Origin: Pyrrhosoma nymphula
Lineage: Eukaryota; Arthropoda; Insecta; Odonata; Coenagrionidae
Reading direction: 5' to 3'
DNA length: 64,000 bases
Assembly (NCBI GenBank): GCA_963573305.1
Contig: OY754335.1
Coordinates: forward strand, 49,311,985 to 49,375,984
Shown piece by piece: positions 22,041 to 34,628 of this stretch; the stretch's first letter is position 1; every line of letters starts with the position of its first letter. The translations under genes were made by a program, and so were the position numbers. The notes beneath the pieces were generated by a model that searched no databases, was not told the origin of the DNA, and saw nothing but the letters and a program-made list of their open reading frames with translations.

Positions 22041-23050
22041 ACTGTTATTGAAACTGAATTGAACTGTTAAATTAAAGCGCAATAAGTATTTAATCGATTG
22101 ATGTTTTCATATTGAGCTACGCTTATCTCAGAAATTACGTACTTTGAAGATTAACTACGATCAGAGGCGATATCAGTTCTCCATAACGCGTGGGCTCGAG
22201 TGATCGTTATTTTTCAATTGCGCTCATGAGACCAAAAACGCTATTGCCATTTTTCATTTTTTTTCAAGTGCTTTTAATCACTTGTGTGTGTTTAAATAAA
22301 TTGGTGGAGTGCGTTCTTAGGATAGTAACTGTAAGCATTGCCATTCTAGAGCGGTTTGCACCTTGGATAAGGATAACGACGACGCGAATGAAGAAACCGT
22401 GATCCCAACCCAAGTTCGTGATCATAATATCGAATCTATTTAAGATTCATTATCTTAAAGGCATTTTACATGAGGCACTAAATGGCGCAGTTTGACGTGA
22501 AGAAGCTACGAGAATGCTGGTAATTAATTAGTGCAGGAGCTATTTTCTCGTTTATTGTTCATACATTCGCGCAGTTATTCTAGCAAATACCCGCTTTACT
22601 CGACGCAATTTCCACTGCATTACCATCCATACATCAGTCTGTACAGTAAAGTGCCTTTTGTAAAACGGGCCTTTACGTTTGGAGGCGAGTTGTCTTTTCT
22701 TAAATTTGGTTCTTCTTACCATAATAGTGTCGATTTTCAAGGTGAGTTCTTAAAACTTGCATTAAGCTCAAGGTTTTTTTTTCAAACCAGGCTGCTCCTT
22801 AAACGTGCGACCAAATCGGCAGGTTTTACCGCGTTTATTCGGACGCAGGCGCAGAATATCTCTCTGTGCAGAAGAAAAATAATCTTCTTCCATTCCTGGA
22901 CGTGATTTGTGTTGCGTGCTCCTGGAGGCTTTAAGGGATGGATTTACGGAACAAGTGGGCTTATGTTTTTCGCGAGACGAGAGACTGCCATTTTCGTAGT
23001 GGTGCCTGTTTTGAAAAGGGGATTACCTTTCCTCGTAAATATGAAATTTG
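22041..23050. other. intergenic DNA, nothing recognised
   Basis: A 124-codon frame (22531-22905) shows no known domain and looks random. Confidence 0.4.
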
Positions 23051-23510
23051 TCTCCCCCCCTCTCTCTCTCTCCCGTACACCTCTCGTCATTTTATCCCGT
23101 TCCACCTCTTTTTCTCGCTTTCCTCCGTCTATATCTTCGCCGCCGCATAAATGTCTCCTTCCCTTATTCGCGTCCTTAATACTCCCTACTTATTTCTTTC
23201 CCCCCAACTTACTCCGCCTCCCCCTCCCTCCCGTCCTGTCATTTTCTGTTTTTCCCTTTTCGTTTCTCTTCTTTTTTTCTCCTTTTTAATGCGAAGCCGT
23301 CCCGCGCTATCAGATGCTCATCTTTTTCATCCGACGGACCGCCTGGGTGGAAGGTGTGGGGTGGTAGAGGGTGGGATGGGTGGGAGTGGGAGAGGGGAGC
23401 ACTTCCATAATTCCCTCACACTATTCTCCTGGTTCCCCTTCCCCTACCTGGGTCTTCTCTCCCCTTTCTTCCTCACCTACTGTCTCGGTGCAAAAATTAT
23501 GAAGACTCCA
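23051..23510. repeat. low-complexity C/T and G-rich tracts
   Basis: A C/T-rich stretch (23051-23290) is followed by a G-rich run of ggtggg and gtgggag words (23340-23400) and more C/T-rich sequence. Plus-strand frames through it are compositional. Confidence 0.65.
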
Positions 23511-24132
23511 GCTCGGATGCCGATTTAAAATTAACTAGCAAGTTTACATGAAAGCAGGTTACCACAAGCGCTAGGTTACTTTATTCTGATAATAAAAATG
23601 TTTATTAACTTTTTTAACAATGCATCTTTGATTTTTTATCGCGATTAGGACAAACAAAGAGCCTGTTTTTTACACACTCGCTCTATTTCATATTTCGTGA
23701 GGAAAACACTTGACGTCCGATCTTGGCGAAATATTCAATCAGTGCGAATGAAATGTTTTCCAATGTGATTCTTAACTTTCAGTTCTTTGTAATAAGCCGG
23801 AAAAATTCTAATAAATTTTATGAACTAACTTTTTTATCGATTGGACAACCTCAATGACCCGATCTTGGGTTTGTTTAAAAGATCTTTGCCTCGGTATTTC
23901 AAAACAATCACATGATAAACCCGCAATAAGAAATTGGTTTGTAACAAATTGGTATTCAACGGGGTATCGATAAGTTCTTAGCGCTCTCGTTAGCTAAACG
24001 CCTTCGCTGTAATAGCAAGGCCACATTCTCTAATCAGCCCACATAAACATGCAGATTGACGCAAGGGTAACAATATATGGTAGGCAGTATAGATTTAAAA
24101 TAAAGTAATACGTAGATTCAATATAGTATTCA
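23511..24132. other. intergenic DNA, nothing recognised
   Basis: AT-rich, with no coding or repeat signal recognised. Confidence 0.45.
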
Positions 24133-24133
24133 T

Positions 24134-24270
24134 GGATTTGACACCGGGTTTAAAATTTAGAACGTTTCAACTGCTGACTCAGCCATCGTCGTCAACGTTA
24201 GGTCTGCTGCTGAATAAGCTGATGAAACGTTGATTCATAATGATCTAATCTGGGGTGAAACCCTGTGAAA
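24134..24270 (-). repeat. foldback repeat, second copy of the TTTGACACCGGGT family
   Basis: It starts with tttgacaccgggttt, as at 16131, then has an inverted gtttc and a CAGCCATCGTCGTCA block closely matching CAGCCATCGTCATCA of the first copy. The right half (gctgatgaaacgtt, gtgaaaccctgtgaaa) is an imperfect inverted copy of the left half. The hammerhead-like core on the minus strand is degraded to TTGACGA, a stem and GAAAC. Confidence 0.55.
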
Positions 24271-27200
24271 AGTAGGTATATTTGATAAATTCGCTGGGAA
24301 GGCTTATAATATTACAAGGTAATAATAATATTATGATCAGCGGTCGTTAATTCTTGGAATGGTTTGCTTCAGCTCTACTCTCTATACCATTTCGTAAAAA
24401 TAACCTCTTTACCTTCAGTAAAAGGCGGCTATTCAGGCGGCTATAAGCGAGCCTATTCAGGAAGTGCTAAAAATTTACGAGCTTCGACAATGACGAAATA
24501 TTGACGTCATAACTCGAATGTCCCAAGTTATTTCATAGAAAACCCATGATATGAATCGAGACTCTGATCGCAGACCTTCGATATTGTCAGGGTTTTGCAA
24601 TACCGAATTCTTCGCGAATGAAATCCTAGACCCTAATTCTTGCGGTGGATTGCCAATGCTTATGGACGTAAACTAATTCACGAAAACGAGCATTATAGAA
24701 AGTCCGCAAAAATTCCTTTAATTTTTTGTTTAAATTCATTGAACTGCGCTGGAATCAAAGACTGATAGAATGGTTATTTTTATAATTACTTGTGCTGCTG
24801 AGAGTAAGATTGGTGTAAGTCAAAAAGACCACTTCTTAAAACGGCTAGAGGAATCCTTTTGCGCAGCTAAATAAAATATTGCAAAACACTTACAGAACTT
24901 TTATTATCACAGGCTCATTTCACATTTGCGAATCATAGGGAATAACATTTCTAATATCAGTAGATCAATTGGAAGAAAACAGCACATTACTACTTGGAAA
25001 GTGCATCCATGACTGATAATACTATACCGCATTACTTAATATTCGTGGGTTAATCGATAATTTCGGTGTGGTAACCTTGTTTCATAAAAAAGCATTTCTC
25101 ACTACTATGTACCATAATTCAACGTTTCCACTTACTTAAAGCACCTGCGGGCATGAGGGAAAGAAAGTACCTACTCTTCGAGATATGGCCGAACTCTTTT
25201 CCAAGCCAACTCTCTAGTCAAAGCGTTTTTTTTTCGTCCAAAATAAAAATCACATCCTGCTCGCGACAGCTTGAACGGTTTGATTGAAGATCACGCCGGG
25301 AGGAGAATAAAAACGTATGATTTCGCTGATTTCCCCTCATTTTTCCTCTCCCCTATTGTGTCTTATGTGAGAGTGCGTTTGTTTCCTGTGATTTCGATTA
25401 CTGCTAGTGTGTTGCTGCATTGTTTCGTTATCGCTTCTTTTAAAATGGCTGCTGCTCTCGGAAATTTATATCCCTATCTACATGTTTTCAACTCCGCGTG
25501 GTTCAAGGTTAGAGCTTCGCTTCACGGATATGTATATGCGAGCCAAAATAGATTCGCTGTCCCGAAAGGTATCAACTCGTGTTGTTAATAAGTCGTGGAT
25601 GTTATCGTATTGAAAATGCATGAAATGGTAGAAATAGTATTTAGGAGAAAATGTTCAACTATACCTCATTAAGTTATGCATTATTTTGGGTTTCACGCAC
25701 TAAAATTGAGGTCACACCTGGTATATCACGCTCCCACATTACGTACCAATGTAACTTCCAGGAAGTTTCATAAAATGTTTGGTGAGTAATTTTATAAGGA
25801 TATTTTGCGAATGCCTATACATACTACACTGCATACAGTGAAATAAGTAACCAAAAGTATTCTATTATTATGTATATTTTAACTCATATCTCATACAGAT
25901 GTCATATTTGAAATTATTTCACGCGCATATTAATTTTTGTGTGACATGCACATCTGAAGTGAGCTTTTGATTAGGCTCTTCTATCGCACATAAATTGCAT
26001 GCAATTGGTAATACATTCCATTCGGTTGAACGCCATAAATTCCCACACATCCAAAGATTCATAACTTTTATTACATCAGACGAAACTTGTATCCCTCTGC
26101 ACTTATGCCCAGTCATTTCTGTCTGTCGAGTCTGCCGAGTCTTATTAGAATTTTAACAAATTCGAAAATAAATTCTTTCTTCAATCAGTCCCAAATACTT
26201 GCCTCATATTCTGAGTGCGACCTTACTAGTATGGAATAACCTTTGTCTCGTTTTTCCTTTGATTTTCCAAACTTATTCGCTAATAAGTTTAATGTATCGC
26301 ATATTCACAAGTATGAAAATATATCCCGTCATACAAAAAAATGCTTCCACCAACTTTCTCTTTGGAACCTTAGTTAGGAGGGACTCCACATTGTTGAACC
26401 TCTACAATGCCTCAGTGTCTATCGCGTTTCACCGCAGTCTCCACAAATTTAAAACTTGTTACATGGCATAATCGGAGTTTTTCAAGGTTGTACCGCCAGT
26501 ATTTCGTCATCGTCGAGACTCAATAAAACAAAATTTCCGAGGCCTTCCTAAATGAGGCTCCTAGCTCCTTCGCTCGTTCAAATCACCGCTTCGCTGTCTT
26601 ACTCTCCTGTTGAAGTCTCCGCGGCAGCCGCTAAGCCTTGGGCGGTCGCTGCAGTCGCGGCGGCGACCTCTATACTTATAGAGGGGATCTTAAAACTTCT
26701 CGCTTGGAAAAATCCATCCACCTGCATCACCGCTTCCGACGAGTTATGTGAAGAAGACGTTCGCTTGCCGCGTCTGACTCGCTTCACGTACCTATCTTGA
26801 TATCTAGAGGAATAATTTGCTACCGCATTAAAGGCAGTTGAAGGAAATCCGGAAAAAAGCTCAAGTTTCGTGGAGGTGGAAGCTGCCTACTCTAAATATT
26901 TTTTTTTCAACATGGTGCTTCCATCAGCTTAAATTAGTCCTGTCTTCCTAATAACACGTGTTGTTTTTGTTTCTCACGGAAACCTTAACGATTTGAAATT
27001 TTAATTCGAGCGTGCGCTCAAAATGAATAAATGAGGGTGTTGGACAAGGGCACAAAGCGTCTCAACTGTTAAGTCCGGGCTTTTCTGAAATTACATAGGG
27101 CTGTGACTTTCATTAATTTGAGTTTATGAAAAACTGTCTCCGTCAATAATTCGTAAAAGTACGTTATGAATATTTTATGCAAATACATTCTTAACGCTGA

Positions 27201-28205
27201 AAATAATCTTCTTAAAGCCATCTAAGCTCCTTATCCCCCTAATAGCGTTGCATAGGAAACGCAAGAAATATTAACGATGACGGCGTAACTCATGGTTAAC
27301 GTTGCGATAGCATTTTTATAAGCTGATGATGAAATATAAAGCTGGATTATATAATATTGAAACAGGATAATGTTGTTCAAGCGTTTCCAGTAATTAACTA
27401 TCCATCGCCAGGCCATAATCTCCCTGTTCATTTGCAAATTTCAAATAAAGTAATAAAAAATTGAATTCTCTGGGAAATGTAATGGGGAAATTAAGCAACA
27501 TAGTATTATGTTTATGTTAAGTACTGAGACATTTTATGTACAACCATTCATTTGTGATTTGATTTTCATATGCTTTGCTAGCTACTTCTATGCTATATTT
27601 GAGGCACTATACTCGCTCCGCACTTGATGTCAAAGAGAAGCGTCTCAAAGTTAAAATGGGGTACTGCATGTCATCGTTCACCTAGCTATATTTTGTCAGT
27701 GAAGATATTTACTCGCTGTAATAACCATTACCAATGGAGTACTTCAGTGCTTAAATACGAGCTCTCAGTCAACTTCATCTATGCCTCAATTTCTGACCGG
27801 AAAACGTTGGTGTCGAAATTATCACCGTACGCTATGCTGTAGCCGAGTAGTGCCTTATTTGAAAAATGCAAAGCTTTCCTTGCGAATGGTCGATGTTAAC
27901 TCTTACAAGGAGGCCATATTCCGTCTACAACGCATGATTTTTTTTGGAACCTAGGCTACTACTTAAGCAAAACCTGGAAAATCATCCTAAAAATAGTGGA
28001 AGAAGACAGACGAATCAACCAATTAGCCTCGACCTGACCTAAAGATATGATATAAGTTCCTGATAATATAGTCAAACTGTAATCAACATCCCTAATGATG
28101 TTAGGAAAGTATTCTATCGATGCTTCGGCCAGTATGGAGAAACAGTGAGAAGCCGAAGAAGATTTCATGTCGTGTCCTATTTATCTCCGGAAAATGATAA
28201 AATTT
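24271..28205. other. long intergenic stretch without a recognised gene
   Basis: Open frames are short. The 105-codon frame at 25271 and the 82-codon alanine-rich frame at 26552 have no known domain. The latter sits in a GC-richer patch containing an 18-base palindrome of cctctata and tatagagg at 26667-26684. Otherwise AT-rich. Confidence 0.45.
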
Positions 28206-28212
28206 CAGAGTT

Positions 28213-28263
28213 ATTCTACATCTACATAGTATGTACCCTGCAAGCCACCTTAAGGGTGTCTAT
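28213..28263 (+). repeat. conserved hairpin repeat, 5' half, cut by a transposon
   Basis: The box tctacatctacatagtatgt is followed by accctgcaagccacc and gggtgt, the first half of the hairpin seen at 45.7, 46.7 and 55.7 kb. The DNA transposon starts at 28264, so the second stem strand is missing on this side. The sequence beyond the transposon does not clearly restore it. Confidence 0.6.
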
Positions 28264-28610
28264 TAGGGTGGGTCAAAAAAAATGAATATTTTTTTCGGAA
28301 CGCTTTGCTGCGGAAGGTTTGCCTCTTGTAATAAGAAAAAAAAGCGGCATACAAAAAATTTAAATCGGTTTACATCTTCCTTTCGCGCATGGAACTTAAA
28401 GTTTATGAAAAATTGCGAAAATCACGATATTTTTGTAATTTTTTTCTGTTAGCTAAAACATTTAGAATAAACATGCTTAAGTTTTTTTATGATTGTTTTA
28501 TGGTTTTAATAACTTAAATAAATCAAATTCTTATCAATAATCTAATATTTTCCGTTCGCAGAACGTCTTAGAAAAAACAGAAAGTTACCAATTTTTTGCA
28601 ATTTCTGCGA
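28264..28610 (+). repeat. left terminal inverted repeat
   Basis: About 347 bases matching the reverse complement of the right end. Shared blocks include tttttcggaacg, aaaatcacgatatttttgta, agctaaaac, aataaacatgctt, tattttccgttcgc and aacgtctta. Confidence 0.85.
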
Positions 28611-28760
28611 GACCTTGGTATGATAACCGACACAGATTCTTCCTATGTGGTTGACAAGATTAAAGCTTCCGATCGGGCAGCAGCTCACTTGCTGTGAAAA
28701 ACTGCCTATGGTCGATTATGAACCCATAGCTTTTTCAATTCCTGATATATATATAGGAAT

Positions 28761-29545
28761 TTGTTAAGGAAAGTGCAACATTATCTGTTGGACATTTCAA
28801 ATGCAATCAGCTTGGGATATTGTCCAGAAGACTTGGCAAATTGGGACCTTGGTCCTTCATCCCATTCAAGATGGCTAACTGACGACAATCGAGTCCTTAG
28901 ATTGTATATAAATTCATCAGATCCATCCGGAAACTTAAAAGAAATTCTTAGTTTCATTTTAAAGACATGCATGCGTGGTTTGTCATAAAAAAGCAAATAT
29001 TTTACTGACGGACCAAAACATATCTTTCATTCAATCCAAACATCTCGGTATTTATCCGACGAATTATTTCAAGTTGTCGATCCAATAATACAACGAAATG
29101 CGTTATTTCCGCACCCAGAGTATGTTCTATTGACAATGCTTGTCGATGAAAGAGAACAAATTCGGGAGCTCGGTTACAGAAGGATCTTAAAAGCAAGACA
29201 AACCGTACCAAAGAAGAAGGCTGTTAGAAATTTCGTACTACCAAAGATTAACTTTCAAGCTTCTGGTTACATTAAAATTATCAATTGGAAATCTTGTATG
29301 GCGTGTCCTCTCCCAATGCTGCGGGACCTAAGTGAAGATGATGTAAAATCACTCAAAAATTCCGACACTACGCCCATCAGAGAAATACAAAAGTTTCCCT
29401 GTCACACACAGACTGTGGAGAAGTGCGTTAGACTTGTGACAGAGGCCTCGAATAAAGTATGTTGACATGAAACTAGAGATGGCTATATTCACACAACACT
29501 GAAGTCTAGATCGGTTATGCCTCATTTCTACAAAAAATCAGACTC
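28761..29545 (+). pseudogene. decayed C-terminal part of a transposase-like protein
   Basis: One frame, interrupted at 28986 (TAA) and 29463 (TGA), reads LLRKVQHYLLDISNA, LANWDLGPSSHSRWLT, NRVLRLYINS, then HIFHSIQTSRYLSDEL and VDPIIQRNALFPHPE. It continues with LVDEREQIRELGYRRILKAR, PCHTQTVEKCVRLVTEAS, ETRDGYIHTTLKSR and MPHFYKK. The region at 28970-28995 also seems to have lost the frame and part of a WF-x-IK-like segment. From memory, similar uncharacterised proteins with SHSRWLT, PCHTQ-VE and a final SR-MP-F block occur in aphid, Hydra and other animal genomes in repetitive families. That likeness is recollection, not a search result. Position inside a TIR element supports a transposase role. 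Confidence 0.7.
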
Positions 29546-29760
29546 TAAATGTGTAGTAGATATAAAAAAGAAAATTTAAAAACACAGCCAAAGAATTATA
29601 CTCTGTGTAAAATAATTGTAAATAGTTGTAAATGTCATGTAAATACCACACCCAACAATTGGATAGTTGGTTGGGTAGGGGGCGAGTGGAACTCTTACGT
29701 GCAAACGCCTCCAGTTCTGGGTCGTTTGTTTGAGCAAAACGAGCGAAGAGTTGCACATTG

Positions 29761-30102
29761 AGAATTGTAAAAAAATTGGTAAATTTCTGTTTTTTTTAAG
29801 ACGTTACGCGAACGGAAAATATTACATTATTAAATCAGAATTTAATTTATTTAGGTTATTTAAACCATAAAACAAGTATAAACAACTGAAGCATGTTTAT
29901 TTTAAAAGTTTTAGCTCAGAAAAAAATTACAAAAATACCGTGATTTTCGCAATTTTTCATAAACTTTAAGTACGATGCGCGAACGGAAGATGTCAACCGA
30001 TTTTAATTTTTTGTATGCCGTTTTTCTTCTTATTACAATAGGCAACTTTTCCGCACTAAAATGTTCCGAAAATAAAATATTTATTTTTTTCGACCCACCC
30101 TA
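29761..30102 (-). repeat. right terminal inverted repeat
   Basis: About 342 bases, the inverted counterpart of 28264-28610, ending GACCCACCCTA. Confidence 0.85.
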
Positions 30103-30219
30103 GTGTCTACTCTATAAAAAGTAATATGTCGGTTAAAGGTAGAATATAATGAAAACCAGAGAAAATAGTCTAGATTATTTATATGTGTAGAGCCCTATCT
30201 ACCTATACTATTCCTTTAT

Positions 30220-30425
30220 TCATCTCAGCGTACATCCTACCCTTCCTCATGCCGTCCATTAAAACCTATTTTCTTTCTTCCCCTTCCCCGCTTGTCCAGT
30301 TTACTTCCCTCTATCACTACCTTCAGCAAACCATTGCCACTCATTACAGCTTCTAGCCTCCTACTCTGCCTCCTTCTAATCTCCTCCAGAGGTTTCCTCT
30401 CCTCTTCAAGGGTAAGGAGAGGAAA
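30220..30425 (-). pseudogene. non-LTR reverse transcriptase C-terminal fragment
   Basis: The minus strand reads ERKPLEEIRRRQSRRLEAVM, SGNGLLKVVIEGSKLDKRG and RGRKKIGF. After a frameshift it reads VLMDGMRKGRMYAE. The order (EEIRRRR, a G-V-M-R block, LLK-x-VIEG, KRGRGR) is the tail typical of LINE polymerases and parallels the fragment at 47.16 kb. It is short and broken. Confidence 0.65.
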
Positions 30426-30442
30426 CTTCTAAGAGTGTCTGT

Positions 30443-30482
30443 GGAGGTGAATGTTTACCAACATGAACTACATTATAGGTAT
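30443..30482 (+). repeat. dispersed GGTGAATGTTTACCAACATG box
   Basis: ggaggtgaatgtttacc, then aacatgaactacattat, recurs with few changes at 51681-51715 and 51793-51830. It is a copy of an unclassified dispersed repeat. Confidence 0.5.
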
Positions 30483-31935
30483 CCTATTAGTGTTTTAGAA
30501 ACTACGAGGCCCTGAATATTTTACTACTTCTACAAAAATGCTCAGAGAAACAAGATTTATGCAGGAAGTATGCCAGACGTTCTGATAGTAGTACGAAGCA
30601 GATTAGGAAAAAGTATTTGAGAGCAGATCAGATAATTTGCTACACTACCTCTCTAAGAACCCAATTATGGAGTCTCAGCAGCAGCTTTCATAGTCTCTTA
30701 TCGTTTGTGGAAAAAGTTACATATTGAAACTCTCCGTTCTGCTAGCTATTTCCATAATTTTATTCTTATGATCATATTTACCGTAGAATGTCAGTGTTCG
30801 TAAAATACTATTGACATCTTCGGGAAATAGAACATCTTGAAATTTACATGAAAGATTAAGTCTAAATTTTAGCCGGTTTATATTCGGTTATAATATTTTT
30901 TTGGAGATGCTCAGCGCTTTTCATTGACACGTATATTTTTGCCTTGAATAGCGTGCCTGGAATTGCCAGTGTTCTTCCATTTGCCTTACTTTTGTAGTCT
31001 TACTCCATTTCCTCCCATTTTCTCTGTTCCGAAGGTCGCGCACACCTACGCCAGATTTCCCCTGCCTTCTCTCCAACATATGTATCGTATATTTTTTCTC
31101 CTTGCGCCATTAAGATCTCTTCAGATTTAAGACAAAATAACTATAATTAAGCTAACACTACCCTTCGAGCTTCATAGATATAACGACGTAAAAATGTCTC
31201 TACAGCCCACTTTAGCATTCCGTATCACTCGGCAATAATTCCGATAATCAAAGGCTCTTTTCTGTTAACTCCATCGACTTGCCGTGCTGACTGTTAAAAC
31301 CACCACAATTCCTCCATACCATAATTATAATGTAGTTGGCTGGTTCTCAATTGTGACGTACAACTGGATTTAATTGCGACAGAGAAATTACCGAGCACGG
31401 GAAATTCCCTGGAATGACGGAAGCTGACGTTTTCACATCGGTCATAAGATCTCAGCTTCTTTTTTCCTCCAACATCTTTCTAGTTGGATAACACATTAGG
31501 TATACTGAAGCCAATCAACACGATTGAATGATTCTCGAAGGGGCGTTGGCTCATTTTAGAGTTTTATGGCGCAAGATCGCGCGTGAAAGCCCAAAAGAAA
31601 ATTTAAGAGAAAGAAATAAGAGTATCACTTAGCTAACTATTACATGTAGTGTGATCTCTGAGAGGGCTGAATACATGAGGGCTGGATACGTAGTGATCAC
31701 AAACAACGCACATATAATTCCTGAAAACACAGTCACCAACCACAAGTTGGTAGATTTCTTGGGCATTTCTTTTCGTCAAGGATATGTGCGATGATCACCA
31801 TCGAGATAGGGGCCCCTCACACAAAATTCGAAGTTTATTTCATGCCGAGAGGAATTCTACAATTTAAACTTAATATTTTCAATAATCTTTCGGAAATCGA
31901 GAAAAAAAATGCAGTGGCGTTTCCAGAATTTGTCC
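30483..31935. other. intergenic DNA, nothing recognised
   Basis: No coding or repeat structure was recognised beyond short frames. Confidence 0.45.
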
Positions 31936-31937
31936 CT

Positions 31938-31954
31938 GGGGGGGGGGGGGGGGG
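31938..31954 (+). repeat. G17 homopolymer
   Basis: Seventeen consecutive G. Length is likely to vary between reads, so this is also a spot where an assembly may be imprecise. Confidence 0.95.
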
Positions 31955-32164
31955 AGTCCAAAATACTTTTGATAGGTGAAGTACCCGGGGGGTCCGGGAA
32001 GGTTTTGAAGATTATTACTATAAAACTGCATTTTTAAGCCTTTTTGGATTATTTAAAGATGGTTAGTTTGTTGATTTATTTATTTATATATGTTGGTACC
32101 CTCAAAAAGGTTTGTTAATATACAAATTTGCTTCTTGTTCGGTCCCGTTCTCATCCCCGTATTT

Positions 32165-32210
32165 CCCCTATGACTTGAATTAGGTATCCCCTATGACTTG
32201 AATTAGGTAT
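32165..32210 (+). repeat. perfect 23-base tandem duplication
   Basis: Two adjacent identical copies of a 23-base word beginning cccctatgacttgaattagg, at 32165-32187 and 32188-32210. Confidence 0.95.
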
Positions 32211-33110
32211 GTATTTTGAAAAATGTTTCTTCGTAATTTTGAGAATGCTTACTAAGTAAATTAAGAAGAGGCTTTAAAAAATTGTTTAAATAAAGGTTTG
32301 ATTTTATATCATTCCAGTACAATATCATTTTAATATAAATAATAAACAATGGTTTAACATGTCACTTAGTGGATGTCCTTCACAATGACCAAAATTTGGC
32401 TCCAGGAGGTGGTACTCCGTATGGAAGCATGTTGCATTTGAATAAATACGCCTATTTGTGGAACTAGCAGTCTATTTATTCAAAAAATTAATAGTAAATA
32501 GACATATAAGCAATATCATCATAGTTTGTTGTGAAATAAATGGAAGGTCCATGGATTATCCTGCTCAAACTTTCCATATTTTGTTCATTAAACCATCGTG
32601 TTTCCAATATCAAAGCCCTTTTGGACTATTCGCTTCCTTTTTTCCATCTCGAGAACAAAATACACAATAGCAAATTCGCATTTTAGTTTTATATAGGTGA
32701 CATTAGAAACTATTGAATCACTTTCCGGAAATGATATTACAGCATTCACCCTAAAACCTCTGTCTGAAAAGAATGAAGAACCCAGACGTTTGCTTCGAAA
32801 GCCATCTCCCAGTTCTTGGAATTCCCATCATCGTCGACCTTGCCACGTCTTAAAAATCCGCGATCGCCATGACGAATCCTCTGGATACACTGTTTGCATC
32901 CTCTCGCTTTCAGAAAAATCCCTTCCGCACCTCAGAAGAAGTTTCCTCTCACCATTGTTGACAGCGGAGGTACCTTCTCCTCCTCCCTTTTTAACCATTA
33001 TTTATGCGTTACACTTTCGCCTTCTGGAGGTGCGGGAAAACGAAAACAATCCCTTTTAAGTCTTTTCAAAGTCTCGTCTCCTCACTTTTCCTCTCCACGT
33101 AATAAGCCGA
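32211..33110. other. intergenic DNA, nothing recognised
   Basis: A 120-codon frame (32697-33059) shows no recognisable domain and lies in mixed-composition DNA. Confidence 0.4.
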
Positions 33111-33780
33111 CTCTCTCACATCCTTGACCTGGAAACAAGTGAGGGGGGCTGCTGGTTGGCTGAAGATGGAATAGGGAAGAGGACTTTGGGGGGAGGAGGG
33201 CTGCTGTTTGGGGTTCTTTTTTTTGCGCCCGGACAAAAGGGTCCTTCGGGCCGACACTCTTTAACCGGGAGACGTGTCCACAGCGGCGACAAGGTCAACC
33301 GAACAGAAGACTAGACCTCCATGGGAGTAGGGTGATCTTTCCTTGTGTTCCATCCGCCCAAGACGTTCCCCGATGGGTCCCTCCTGCATTGGGATAATAG
33401 GTAGGTGGGCGGGCGTTGAAGTCTCCAAACCTCCCCACGCGTTGAAGTCTCCCACCTTCCCGGCGTGGCGTGGGGGAATATGGGTGCCTTCCTCCTGTCT
33501 TGAGCCCTTTCCACGGTGGCAATCCATAATGGTTCGGTTGGTTGTGGGTTGTGTATGGGCAATTGCGGCGAGATTTACGACTTGTTTTGGGTGGGTGGTG
33601 TTCGAGGGGTGGGCGTGGAGGATGTCACGAATTTTTGAGGAAGCATGTCTAAGAGTGCACGCGCTGATTGGGGAAGGGGAGAGAAACACTAAAAAAATCC
33701 GGGGCAAGACCTTGAAAATCTGTGTCTCGGTGGTAAAGGCAGTCCATCCACGCAGAATGTTTCCCCCATGTGATATTTAA
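33111..33780. other. G-rich block with overlapping anonymous frames
   Basis: G-rich on the plus strand, with open frames on both strands (33343-33780 +, 33261-33707 -). Neither shows a domain. A 14-base word (gcgttgaagtctcc) repeats at 33413 and 33439. Composition explains the frames. Confidence 0.4.
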
Positions 33781-34624
33781 GAGCACAAAGGTGCCAATTA
33801 CAAATTGATCGTCTGTATATGGTATACCTACTTGAAATTAGGGGAAAAAGAATCTATTTTAATTATTCATCCGTGAGTCTATGAATTATCATGATATGTC
33901 TCAGAGACAAACATATTTCAAATGTCCTTTTGTCCAACATTAATTACATAAGTCGACGCTAGCATATTTTCCTTGAATTTAGCTTCACCTGCTTAGCATA
34001 TGCTCCAAATTTATAGGATGTAATTCATTTCGCATGAAAATAATCGTGAGCTATCTTTAAAGACTATTTTTTCATGAAAACACTTAACAAATTGCAGCGA
34101 ATTTCCTTAAGTTCAAATGAAACTCTTTGTGTTTCAGTAGGATATATTTTAACGGTGCAAGAGGCTGATTATGGTTTGATCGGTCCCAGTGATTAAAATA
34201 AATGTTTGTTGCAGTAAAAGGACTTGCACCACGTGGTAACCCGTCTCCTTCTACAATTTTTCCATAATTACCTATATACTATATGGTTAAAAAGGAAATT
34301 CTCAAAACTTACTGGCAGTGTAAAGAGTTTATACCATGCAGTTTTCAACAATACTATAACAAAAACGCACACTCAGTACCTACGCTTGATAGTTCCAGAC
34401 TTACAGACAACTAGAGTAGTTTTTCCAGCAGCAACTAATGCCTAGGCAAAATAATCTTGCAGTGGTGTATTTTTTGTTGAAATTAATACAAATATTGCTT
34501 ATTTAAACACATAATTATAAAATATTTTGAGTAGTCAGAGCAGCATATTCAGAATTACGTATTGATACATTTTGACCAAATACACATATTAACCTTTTCT
34601 TACCTACCAAATCATATAACCCTC
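33781..34624. other. AT-rich intergenic DNA, nothing recognised
   Basis: Short frames only. Confidence 0.45.
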
Positions 34625-34628
34625 TTAA

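Larger units (their letters stand above)
28264..30102 (+). mobile_element. DNA transposon with about 345-bp terminal inverted repeats
   Basis: The left end TAGGGTGGGTC (28264) and right end GACCCACCCTA (to 30102) are exact inverted copies. The match continues inward with only scattered differences to about 28610 on the left and 29761 on the right. Flanking octamers gtgtctat (28256-28263) and gtgtctac (30103-30110) are an 8-bp target duplication with one mismatch. The ends (TAGGG...CCCTA) and the 8-bp duplication suggest hAT or another 8-bp-duplicating superfamily, but TIRs this long are unusual for hAT. The interior holds a decayed partial transposase-like gene. The rest of that gene appears deleted, so the copy is non-autonomous. 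Confidence 0.85.

Noticed and set aside
27322..27335. CTGATGATGAAA word as another hammerhead core
   Set aside because: No stem separates the two parts and no inverted repeat surrounds it, so chance is the simplest reading.
33261..33780. 148- and 145-codon frames on opposite strands
   Set aside because: They overlap in a G-rich patch with no domain or splice signals.
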